A program made the position numbers and the translations under genes. From NCBI GenBank assembly GCA_034687125.1, contig JAQGBZ010000339.1, positions 1 to 64,000 on the forward strand: a DNA stretch of 64,000 bases, in the 5' to 3' direction. Source of the stretch: Neelides folsomi (taxonomy: Eukaryota > Arthropoda > Collembola > Neelipleona > Neelidae). How positions within the stretch are numbered: the first letter of the stretch is position 1; every line of letters starts with the position of its first letter. Shown here in pieces: positions 54,089 to 64,000 of the stretch. The notes below the pieces were generated by a model. The model saw only the letters and a list, made by a program, of their open reading frames with translations, was not told the DNA's origin and did not search any database.

Positions 54089-54576
54089 GCAATGACGAAC
54101 ACTCATTTGTCCAATTCAGTGATATAGCAGCTAGACCAGAGAACATCAATGAGCTAAACCCAAAGTCGTCGTTTCAATCGATGAAATTAGAATTGGACTC
54201 AGAATTCCTTAACTTTAATGTGGATGGGAAGAAAAGGCTTATGTTATGCCAAAGTATCAAAATTACTTATAATAAAGACTCTGCATTGTATATTTCGGAG
54301 CTTGAGTTATGCGCCGTGTACAGATTTAATATTTGTACAGAATACGATTATTTATCACGAGAAGTTTCGCTTACTCATTCTTTCATCAACTTATGTTTGA
54401 CGCTTGGGAACTTGAGATGCATGGGACTGTTAGGATCGGCCATAGAAAAGCTTCTGCAATGGGAGCGAAGAGTTTTTGAAGAAGACTATTTTGATTTTGA
54501 GAGGAAGCCGCTGGTCGGGTGTTTGGTGACTATACTGCCGGGGTCGCGCCAGAGTCCGGCCATGGCATGTAAATGA
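54089..54576 (+). CDS. orphan open frame, possible terminal exon
   Basis: An open frame runs without stop from about 54089 (after a possible AG acceptor) to 54576, about 162 codons, and is GC-richer than its flanks. It includes FSDIAARPENINELNPKSS, HSFINLCLTLGNLRCMG and IEKLLQWERRVFEEDYFDF. It looks like globular protein sequence, but I cannot place it. No neighbouring exons, start or promoter were found. It may be a fragment of a gene copied here, an exon of a gene with very long introns, or chance. Confidence 0.3.
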
Positions 54577-55733
54577 CGTGATTACTGACTTGAGTAAAGA
54601 GGGACAAGGTTCTTAGGATTTAAGTAAAGAGAGAAAAGACATCTTTTTCGATGTTGGTGAGGCTGACACGGGCCTCGACGACACTTGAAGGCTCTCGGCG
54701 ACAATTGACTCTGACCTTGAATGGGTCACTGATTCATCTTCAGGTTCAAGCGGCTCTACAAATCGTCTCTCCTTTTCGATCGATACACTATTTAGTATAA
54801 TAAATTACACCATTTACGATTTCAAAACACGGAAAAAATTAGTTAGGAAAATTTATTTACGTGATTTCTAAACTACGGATATGGCCTTCTGAGTAGGACG
54901 CAATTTCGAGGCTCAAACTCAAAGAGTCAAACCTTAACTTCACTAATTAAGTTCAAATCTTGATTAAGATTTGAACTTAATAGAAGGTTTAAATGAACTT
55001 GTGGATTAGAAATAAATGGACAATGGGAGGAAGTGAATAATTGAGGTGAGATCCAATTTGAGGTTTTGTAAAGGTGCACGAAAGACCTTTTGCCTTTGGA
55101 AATGGATCAGAATCAGAATGGGAAATAAGAATTTTCATCTGATAAATAATGAAATTTCAACACCCCGGTAAAATTGTTTTGATTTATTGGTATATTTTCT
55201 CGTTTTGATTTTCTCATATGCTCCCGTGATTTTTGCAAATGTTTAGGGTTTGGATAATGATGATTGAGACTTTCTTAATTACAATTACATTACTTATTAT
55301 TATTAGCATGGAGAGGTAGAGTATGATTATATTTTTTAAAATGAAATATGTTGTAAGAATTATTTATTAGGATTTGAAATCATGAATAAAAGTTAAATAT
55401 TTATTAGCATATATATTAGATTTAATAATAGGGATATTTAGGTAAATATAATCTAATTTAACAATAGGTATATTTAGATAAATATTATCTAATTTAGCAA
55501 TAATAATAGTATCTAATAAGTATAAAAGTGTAAAAACATTATGGTCAAAAACTTAGAATTCATATAAAAATGTCAAAAAATAAAAATGATTCGATAAAGT
55601 AATCAATTAAAATTAAAAAAAGAATAAATATAACAATATCTTTATATAGTTATGTGGACTGTGCTTTATTAACACTCCCAACACCCACAACTATTTATTT
55701 AAAATTATATTAACGATCAAATATATATGTATT
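54577..55733. other. gene-free stretch
   Basis: The first 250 bases are GC-richer and could be a continuation of the orphan fragment (readings such as FDVGEADTGLDDT occur), but stops interrupt every frame. Imperfect TAGATAAATAT-type repeats lie at about 55430-55510. Confidence 0.45.
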
Positions 55734-56242
55734 TTACTCAACATTGTTGCTCTCTTCTGAAATAAATTCGTCCAGAATTTCCAAATCTTCGGCCGTCGTC
55801 TCTGATTGTTTTCCACCACCACTGAAATGAAAATAAATAAATATAATATTCTTTAATTTTAATTAATAAATTGTAAATAAAATCTGAAAAAATTTTGATT
55901 AAATAAATTTTATTTTATTACCTTAAATTTTGCAGTTGACTTTCAATGGCAGCGTCAGCTTCAAATTTTAGCATTTGTAGTTCAGCATCTTCAGCACGTC
56001 GCTCGGCTATTTCGCGAGCTCGCGCCTCTTGCTGCTGAAGTCGCTCGGCAATTTCGCGAGCTCGCGCCTCTTGCTGCCGAAGTCGCTCGGCAATTTCGCG
56101 AGCTCGCGCCTCTTGCTGCCAAAGTCGCTCGGCAATTTCGCGAGCTCGCGTCTCTTGCTGCCGAAGTGCCCGTTCATCCTCAAGTTCTTGCCTCAATCTC
56201 CGAATTTCTTCACTAAATATTAGATTAATAATTTCATTGGTG

Positions 56243-56286
<44 letters not shown>

Positions 56287-57869
56287 CGTATTTCCATAGA
56301 TGCCAACTAAATAGTCAAGAAAGACAATATGTTAAGCAAGCTTAAAAAATAAACTCAATTCAAAGTCATTTCATATTAGGTAATATAATGAATTTTACAA
56401 AGCAAAAAATATCCAAAACTTCCATCCAATACCACAATAATCAAATGCAACTTATTATAAATAAAGAGGATTGAAAATAAATAAAATGTTTACTATTTGT
56501 AGTAGAATTCACAATTTCGTCAATTTTCAATAAGTCATTTGTTTCTTAGCGTATGCCAAGTCGTCATTGTAAATATATTTATAATAATAATTGGTGAGTA
56601 TTTAATAAAAACCCCAAAAACCAGACCAGAAAAAAGTAAAAGTAAAAAATGATTACTGGTGGTCAAAACCATGTAAATCTAATTGTTGAAATTCGCCCAT
56701 GTCAACATTGCCAATATCTTCATCCAGAGGCCCATTGATATTAAATTGTAAAAATATTAAATAATCGTAAGGATCCATTTAAACAGTAAAAACTCTCGTC
56801 AGGTATTTTATAAAACTGAATTATTTTGTCAATGCAACGGTAACTATGACATATAAATAATGAAATGTATGAGCAAATGAGCATGTTGTTAATCCTTTGG
56901 TATAATATATTTTTAACTTTTTACGAATTTACTTTACTATGTATATATACAGTATACTTAATCCAAGTATGCAATTAATGCACCTAAACAGTATACACAA
57001 ACATACAATACCAAACATTGTTTTTGAATTAGTAGATTTATAACCCCGACTTCATAATGTTATTCTAAATCTCAAATGAATAATATACCTTCAAATACTT
57101 CATAAATAGTAACAAAAACCTTAATCATAAGCTTAAATTATTACAAATTCGAATTTTAAGGACAATATATAAGTAATTATAAAGGAATATGTTAATTATT
57201 ATTATGTATAAATAGAAATAGGTGCCAAAGTACAAATATATGGTTTACAATACTCTACCTATATAGGTATTATGTAAACATTTAAAGGTCTTAAAATTTT
57301 TTACTCAAGGAACTTTGATATATTAATAAATAACCTTTCTTAAATATATATTATATTTTTACAGTAGCAACAAACTCATTTAAACGGAATCAATGGTTTT
57401 AATAAAAATAGCTTAAAAGTCTAAAAGCAATGAATATTCATTTGTGCATCAAGGAAATGTGAATAACAAAAATAGGAAATACATAATGAAAATACATAAA
57501 TACAAAAAATAGGAAAGTATTACAATCTGTAATACTTTTAATTAATCGAAAGTACCCAAATTAAATAGTACATGCATAATTGTATTATTATTATTAAATA
57601 TAAGTTATACCCAAATAAAAATGTATTGTTAAGCAATTAAAAAGTGCAAATACCTATGTATTAATAATCTAAGATTGGCTAAAACTGGAAAATTTATCTA
57701 CTAGTATTTCTATTACTATGAATATTCAAATATAAAGTACAATCAATCAAGCGACATTGATTAAAAATAAAATCAAAATTTTAAACACTGACCTGAACTC
57801 GACCCATCGTTCGTCTAATTCATCGATTTTTCGTTTTTTGAATAAATTAATTTTAAATATATCTGGCAT
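55734..57869 (-). CDS. small coiled-coil protein with 17-residue repeats, two alternative first exons
   Basis: Shared exons on the minus strand: 56212-55922 and 55821-55734. First exon either 57869-57793 (basic: MPDIFKINLFKKRKIDELDE) or 56778-56657 (acidic: MDPYDYLIFLQFNINGPLDE). Both end in phase 2 and join the same acceptor, giving 151 or 166 residues. The core has four near-identical units around QQEARAREIAERL, coded by 51-base DNA repeats with almost no third-position change, then an acidic tail (EDLEILDEFISEESNNVE). It is expected to form a long charged helix or coiled coil. The basic N-terminus could be a nuclear signal. The family is unknown. Confidence 0.6.
56246..56283. repeat. TA microsatellite
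   Basis: About 17 TA units, flanked by TTTAA and TTAAA so that the whole tract is a palindrome. It lies just upstream of the repeat exon of the coiled-coil gene. Confidence 0.9.
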
Positions 57870-58319
57870 TTTATCACAGTATTATAATTCAAAGTGTTTG
57901 ATAAAATAAAAATTTTAAAATACTGTCTGTAATCAATGTTAATGATTGTTTCTCACTAATATTATTTTATAACTAATTTAAAAACAAGAAATTAATAAAT
58001 ATGATTTAGTAAAGTTAAATGTTAAAAAGAACAATTTTTGACATGATTCATGTACAGTTGAGGTTGATGTTTAATTAATAAATTAAAATAATTTTTAGAA
58101 ACAAGTTTAATTAAGAAAGAAGTTTATAAAGATAATAACTCATATGAGAGAGAGTGAGAAGTGAGAGAGGGAATAAATTCATTTTATAATGCTCAAAATG
58201 ACAGTTTTTATATCCTTATTAGTGCATTATATATCTCACATATAGGGGTCAATATAGAAAATTCATTTTTTTATTTTGTATTTATTTATATAAAATTTTG
58301 CATTTTTTATATTTCTCAC
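57870..58319. other. intergenic, nothing seen
   Basis: AT-rich, with a GAGAGAGTGAGAAG purine patch at about 58146-58170. Confidence 0.5.
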
Positions 58320-59955
58320 TGCTCGGCTCTGAATTTAAAGATCCGCAATTTATTCCCATGTATGCAACTTTGTATCGCCCAGACATTGACTCGGCTTCGG
58401 ATAACGAAGGAATGTCCAATTCGGGTTTGATTAATTTCTTAACTTGCTTACTTAAATTAATATAAATCTATTTCATCATTAATTTCCATATTTATGACTT
58501 CAGGTACGAATACAATTGAACATGAGATTCAAGAAGAGATCATTAGTTCGAGCAGCTACTCGAGTCTAGAAAACAACAGCGATTGTGATAAACTCTGATT
58601 TCATCCGAATTGCGGACCATTAGTCAAACTTTCAAGTTATTTCAGAACTGCCGAGAGGAGAAGGCCAATGGAGGAATTCAACAATGTCGTTGTGTTGACT
58701 CATAGACCTCTAAGAGACGATGAGCTTTTTTAAGTAAGAAATCAAATCTTATAAACGAATTAATAATAAATTAATAATTCACAAACCAATAAAAATTCAC
58801 ATTTACAATTGGTCTATTTTTTGTACTGTTTCCGATTTGGTTTAATTCTGAGAATTGACTGTAATTAAATAAATTAATATTGAATTGATTCATTTTAATT
58901 GCAGATCCGAATCGACATGCTTGTAGAGAAATGGTCTGGCAGCATTGAATTCGGTCTCACAACCCACGATCCTACCAATTTTGAATTTCCTGCTACGATG
59001 ACCATTTCAAAAAATGGAACGGTTATTATGTCCGGAAATGGAATTTTGCACGATGGAAAGCTACGAATAGTCCTTATACCAATTTCAACTTGGACCAATT
59101 GAAATAAGGGAACAGAATCGGAATGATGAAGAAAAAGACTGGAGATATTCATTATTTCGTAAACGGAGTAAGGAGAAATAAAATAATTTCAATTTATCAT
59201 TTTTCTAAATATTGTTTCTTTTGTGAATTAATGAATTACTTTACATAATCACAATTCTAAATGTGCTTTAGGCCGACCAGGGAATTGCAACATTCGGAAT
59301 ATTGCAAGAAGTGTGGAGAGCAATCAATCTCTATGGAATGGCAGCAAAGGTAATTAATTCATAATTTAGTAAATTGAGGCCATTACGAATCTTTATTTTA
59401 ATGTAAAAAGTTAAACAAGGATTTATTTAGGTAACACTAGTGGATCGGAATGAACGAGAAGAATACAATTTGAGACTCAATGTTAGGAACAATAATGCTC
59501 AGTACTTTGCTCCATCTGCTAATCGTAATTAAATATAACTGAAATAATTACCAATTAAAATACGTAATTATTGAATAAATAATTACTTAAATAGTTATTG
59601 TACATAGTTATTGATATTGCAATAAAGTTAAAATCTTGCGATTTTCAGTAATCGGGAATTCGGAAGATTGTTTATTATTCCATCCCAATTATGGATTCTA
59701 CGCGGCGGTAATCAACAATGGCAGAACTGCTCACCGACCAAAGTTAGAATCAAATTATAATTATTATTAAATTCGAAATTACATTTGTTAAATGAAAGAT
59801 TAAAATTAAATTCAATTGAGAAGAATATCAAAGGATTTTGAATTATTTTAGTGCTCGGGACGATTTCAACCACTGAGTTGTTTTCGGATCGGATGTTGAA
59901 AGCCAATGAGTTGTTTGAAGTGAGATTGGATATTCCATTTTCTCCAAATGCCTAA
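58320..59955 (+). pseudogene. NEURL4-like neuralized-repeat fragment, broken
   Basis: Pieces of a neuralized homology repeat (NHR) protein follow in order: [11 protein letters not shown] and [17 protein letters not shown] (about 58590-58735), [20 protein letters not shown] and [11 protein letters not shown] (58905-59040), SGNGILHDG, then GNRIGMMKK and IHYFVNGV in another frame (to about 59170), DQGIATFG and RAINLYGMAAK (59277-59350), VTLVDRN (59432 on). A second NHR begins with CLLFHPNYGFYAAVINNGRT (59665 on). Introns are still recognisable, so this is a DNA-level copy, not a retrocopy. In-frame stops and at least two frame changes interrupt it, for example a stop before the first FHPN. The rest of the gene is missing. 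Confidence 0.75.
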
Positions 59956-60109
59956 TAAGTCCGTAAGTATTTAACCGGATTATATAAACAATTGTACATA
60001 GTATAAAATTGTAGTAAACTATAGTCAGATTAAGATATTGAGATATAAATTACATTATGTATAAACCGAATTATAAAATTTTAAACACATCACACATATG
60101 TGCTCATTT

Positions 60110-61985
60110 CATAACAGGCGGATGAGGTTCGTCTCTTTCTCAATGAAGAACAATTTTCCAGGACGGAGAAGAAAGGAAAGAAATGAGCGAAAGCTTAACT
60201 ACAATTAAATGGGAAAATCTAAGGATCGAGCTTTCCGATAAAAGAAAAATACGCATTTGGCCATCTTTAAAGAATTTACCAACATTTTTCAGACGATTGT
60301 CGATCTCCAGGTTTTCCTCGCCAAGAAAAGGACAGAATGGCAAACTCCGGACAAATAGATCGAATCGAATATGACAAATATCACAAACATATGTTTTTAG
60401 TTTAATTCATGGACTCATTCAAATCTCTGAAACATCTGACAATGAATTGTCATTGCAGGAACGAACTCCAAATGACAATTTTGACCCAGAAATCAGAAAA
60501 GGAGAAATTCGTCTTCGGATTTTCGAATTTGGAGAGTTGACTATTTCCCACCAGAAGGACCTCAACGATGTCATTTATCACAATTTTGCCCTCTACGATT
60601 TCGAAAAAAGACATGAAGGCCAATTCAATTGTAATGCTAATGCCGAATTTCCAAATGAAGCTCAGGAATTTCCAAATATTCATTCCAACGGATAAAACCG
60701 GGTGGTTTTTTGAGCAACAATTTTAACCCCAATATTTGACAAAGATTTTTGCAAGCGGATTTTACTACTTGGTCTTCCAGTCAACGTTTAAACGTAAACG
60801 ATCGTCAGCCTGACTTTGAATTTAGATTCGTTTAAAATAAATTACGATGTCAAACATTCATTTCCGGAGCTTATACATTTGAAAATTCGCGAAATGGCAA
60901 ATCCAACCTGGGACGCTTCGATAGATTTTCCGAAATGGAATAATTCACTTGAATTTTTAACAATTCAACCTTTGGAGCAATTGGAAAGTCTTTCCATTGA
61001 AATTCTCAACTTCCATTCCGAATATTTGGATTTAATTCTAGCGAGATGTTCCACAATTCAAGAATTGTGCATTAAAACACTCAATTGCGATCGTTTAGAA
61101 TATTGGGAATTTCTCTCCTCATTTGCTTCACTCAAATCCTTCACTTTTATCCAACCCAAAATTTCCGAATACAATTCTCTTGAGTCGGTTGACAAAAACG
61201 TGCAGAATAAATTCCTTGTGCAAAATTTGAACGAAAATTTGGAAAAATTGGTCTTGCGTGGTTTTGATCTTCATTGATTCTTTTCATTTTTATCACACGG
61301 GTCAAGATTGACGAATTTAACTCAATTGAGCGTCCTCAAATGCCCAAATTCATTGGATGATGAAAAATTAAAATTCATTCAAATGAATTTTAGGAATTCG
61401 CGGAATCACTGTATTGGTTTCCGAAGATACGGAAAATGTCGATCTTCATTTGTTTTCCTTGAATAATTTGAAAATGCTCACAAAACTTCGAATCATTTCT
61501 TGTAAGAATGTGACTGATTTCTCTTGTAAACATGGAATTTCTTTTTCTTCCCTGAAGCTCGTTGACTTCTCAAGTGGACTGGAAGCTAATAGCATTGTAA
61601 GATACAAAAAATTGTTAAAATCTAATACTCTTGTTATAAGATTATTTAAAGCTCATGTAATTAATGATACTTGTATTGATTTTCTATTTAATAACGCAAA
61701 TGGGGATCAAATTTCTGATCGAAAACAATCCAAATCTCGAAGAAGTTCTTGTTTGTGCCGAATTACAAAATTCGATTGATGACGAAATAAAAGAAATTCT
61801 GAAGACCAAAAACGTCGTTCTCACCTTCCAGGTAAATGTTATTTAATTAATAATAGTTTTATAATTATGTGTTGTTTTTATATCAGATTTTGATGAAACT
61901 ATATTCTTATATATATTTATTTATTTATTTTTGTTTAAAGGAGAATGAATGGATCAACGCCGACAAGGAACATCACATGGAATGA
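60110..61985 (+). pseudogene. F-box/LRR gene copy, broken
   Basis: Paralogue of the gene at 6443-9152. The best region is 60816-61277 (FPKWNNSLEFLTIQPLEQLE, LVLRGFDL). A stop then interrupts the match to the intact gene, followed by RLTNLTQLSVLKCPNSLDDE, another frame change near 61395, LRIISCKNVTDFSCKHGISF, and NPNLEEVLVCAELQNSIDDE with a good splice donor. The last exon (61941-61985) ends NADKEHHME. Exon order and intron positions mirror the intact gene. The 5' part (60180-60700) is LRR-like but interrupted. It directly follows the NEURL4-like fragment on the same strand. Confidence 0.75.
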
Positions 61986-62808
61986 GAAATCGCTCTATGG
62001 GTCTTCAATTTTTATTTATAAATATAAATTATATTGACTTTATTTTATTCTGAATGATATTTTAAAATGATATTACCTTATATGGTAACTACATACATAA
62101 TTGTAAATGAATTTTTACCATTTTTATTACACTCTGATCTCTTGTAGTTGTAGATCTCTCATTTTAATATTATCCAAATACATGTAAGATATACATATGA
62201 CAATTTCTTGTTAGTATTAATATTTTCAAAATATAGAGTTTACCAAAGAATCATTCTCTCAACTATTTCTTCACCTAAGTACTAACTACTTAACATTATG
62301 AATTACAAATATATATGATTTAACAGTGTTAATCCTTTCGCTTTTTGTTAGTGTTGAATTTGTGAATTATTCATATTTTTTTATTATTTATGAGTTTACT
62401 AATTTTGTTAATTATTGATTGTTTTTTATTAGTGAATTGTAAAAGGTCGTATTGAATATATATATATCAATAAATTCTCCATTAATAGCTAAATGCTTTA
62501 TTAAATGCACACTCTTTCAATTGTCGTGAACGTATATTTTGCATTTATTCATTATATGTAACTACAACTTCATATATCGTAAACTTGTTTATAACCATAT
62601 TTTATTTGTCAAGTGCAAGTTGATATATAGTATAAGTTTATTGAAAACATAATATAATGTTATTAAATATATTAATACTTACCGTAATGTTTTCGTAACT
62701 TCTAATCTAGAAAAAGACCTTACGTCATTACTTGTTAATCAAATCATATATTACTTTTAATTAATTAGGTACAATTGATTTGTATAGATTTATTAAGTTT
62801 GATTTAAC
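61986..62808. other. intergenic, nothing seen
   Basis: AT-rich spacer between the broken LRR copy and the convergent receptor-like gene. Confidence 0.6.
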
Positions 62809-63739
62809 CTATGCTGGAATCGAAACAAGATAATTTCCAATGTTCTCAGTGCAAAGAGCAACACACGATTTAAAACAATTTCTATCAACAATGCCGATAT
62901 TTCCATATTGAACTTTATAAATTCTCGTGCACTTCCGTTTGGCTCGCAAATATCTCAATTCCTCTTTCATTGACAAATTGTCATTTTCCCATTTGGATAT
63001 CAAGTTGGAGATTTCAGTAGAAAAGAACTCCTCGGTGTATTCAGTCACAACTTCTGTGATTCCATAACAAACCCTACAAGAAATAACTAACCCATATGAT
63101 GCAATAATAAAAACATACAGTGCAAAAAGCAAAGTAAAAACTTCAACTTTTGAATGATATTTAATCACATAAACAGATATGGCAATGATTGTGTAAACCG
63201 CGAGGAAAAGTCCATATCCATTAATTGGATTATAAAATTGATTTACACGTTGGGAAACAATTAAATAAGAATTATAAAATTTCAAACCTTCCCACCGGGC
63301 CTTTTGACCTCTTAACCTGAAAATATGTTGAAAAATAATCAACAACTTTAAATGGAATTAAAAAACTTTTAATATATTAATTATATTTACCTTTATTTTT
63401 ATACTGAATTAAAGTGATCACTTACGTTTTAAACAATTTACAAAAAATTAAGAAATTGTAGTTAAAGCTAAGCAAAAATAGGTTAATGAATTGAATCATA
63501 AGTCCATTACAAATTGTTGTGTAAGCATCAATGAAATAAACTACAGCAGATAAATAATAATATTTTCTGTTAAATGCAAAATAAAAAACACTCGCAGATT
63601 GAGAAATTACTGGGGAAAATAATAATAATATACATATAGGAATTGTTGTAACTTTGGCACTATTTGTAAATTTTTCTAGTCCATCTTTAAATGCAAACGG
63701 GTCAATTTTGGAAAAAATGCCTAAGCAAATTTTAGTCAT
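62809..63739 (-). CDS. gustatory-receptor-like protein, short and divergent
   Basis: Two exons, 63739-63426 and 63316-62809, joined in phase 2, 273 residues, shorter than the usual 350-450. The first exon has two or three hydrophobic segments after a hydrophilic start (MTKICLGIFSKIDPFAF). The second has two clear membrane segments (LFLAVYTIIAISVYVI and LLFALYVFIIASYGLVISC), a charged cytosolic loop with RYLRAKRKCTRIY, and a terminal GNIGIVDRNCFKSC...ENIGNYLVS block. The latter resembles the end of divergent gustatory receptors (GNxFxVDR..., then a helix). Not clearly related to the two 384-residue genes here. Either a truncated receptor or one with a missed exon. Confidence 0.5.
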
Positions 63740-64000
63740 TTTAAATATTGGTCTCTGAGTTTATTTAATTATTTATGTAATAAATATTAATTACCTAATT
63801 AATTTATATAGAATATAATAAGTTTAATAAAATAGATAGATCCACTATGTTAATATTTAAGTACGTGAACCAAAAAAATATATCCCATTAATTGTAAGTA
63901 TTACTATTATTAAATTATTACTATTAAGTATTACTTAACTAACTTACTTATTTTGTGGATCAAAGAAATATAATGATTAAATGTGATGTAAAAATCCGTA

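Noticed and set aside
56029-56223. Plus-strand repeats reading LLLPKSLGNFASS
   Set aside because: Antisense shadow of the coiled-coil repeat exon.

Overview
The window is animal nuclear DNA: very AT-rich, with genes cut into exons by mostly short introns (about 50-150 bases, some longer) bounded by GT and AG. The gene set points to a hexapod, most probably a springtail (Collembola). Supporting this are an OS-D type chemosensory protein, three divergent gustatory-receptor-like proteins, a tandem pair of GT92 (DUF23) glycosyltransferases and interstitial TTAGG repeats. The species assignment is inference. No retrovirus, LTR element, Polinton or other virus-like element was recognised.

Layout, left to right. 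0-5 kb: a decayed DNA-transposon transposase, small repeats, a gustatory-receptor-like gene and a foldback element. 5-12 kb: a chemosensory protein with an unusual C-terminal tail, an F-box/LRR protein and a small secreted peptide precursor. 13-24 kb: Greatwall kinase, a tail-anchored protein, a cysteine-rich protein and a uridine-cytidine kinase with two alternative last exons. 24.7-29.6 kb: two tandem GT92 genes sharing one almost identical exon. 30-34.3 kb: two damaged genes (ubiquitin-protease-like and C2H2 zinc finger) and a SKP1 paralogue. 36-45 kb: a hAT-type MITE, a secreted Ser/Gln-rich repeat protein and a 21-exon ABCC transporter. 45-48 kb: a membrane protein and a second gustatory-receptor-like gene. 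48-53.8 kb: four related secreted cysteine-rich genes with no family known to me. 54-58 kb: an orphan ORF and a coiled-coil gene with two candidate first exons. 58-62 kb: a broken NEURL4-like fragment followed by a broken F-box/LRR copy. 62.8-63.7 kb: a third receptor-like gene.

The most interesting content is the four-gene secreted family. Each protein carries two CxxxC...CxC units, and the second looks like a six-cysteine defensin-type (CS-alpha-beta) arrangement. Next are the GT92 pair, where one 666-base exon differs at only 4 positions while neighbouring exons are about 78% identical and the introns are unrelated, and the set of inverted-repeat elements built from short self-complementary motifs.

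Exon boundaries were read by eye from splice signals, reading frame and family similarity. For most multi-exon genes the exon lengths add up to a multiple of three, which supports the models. No database search was possible.
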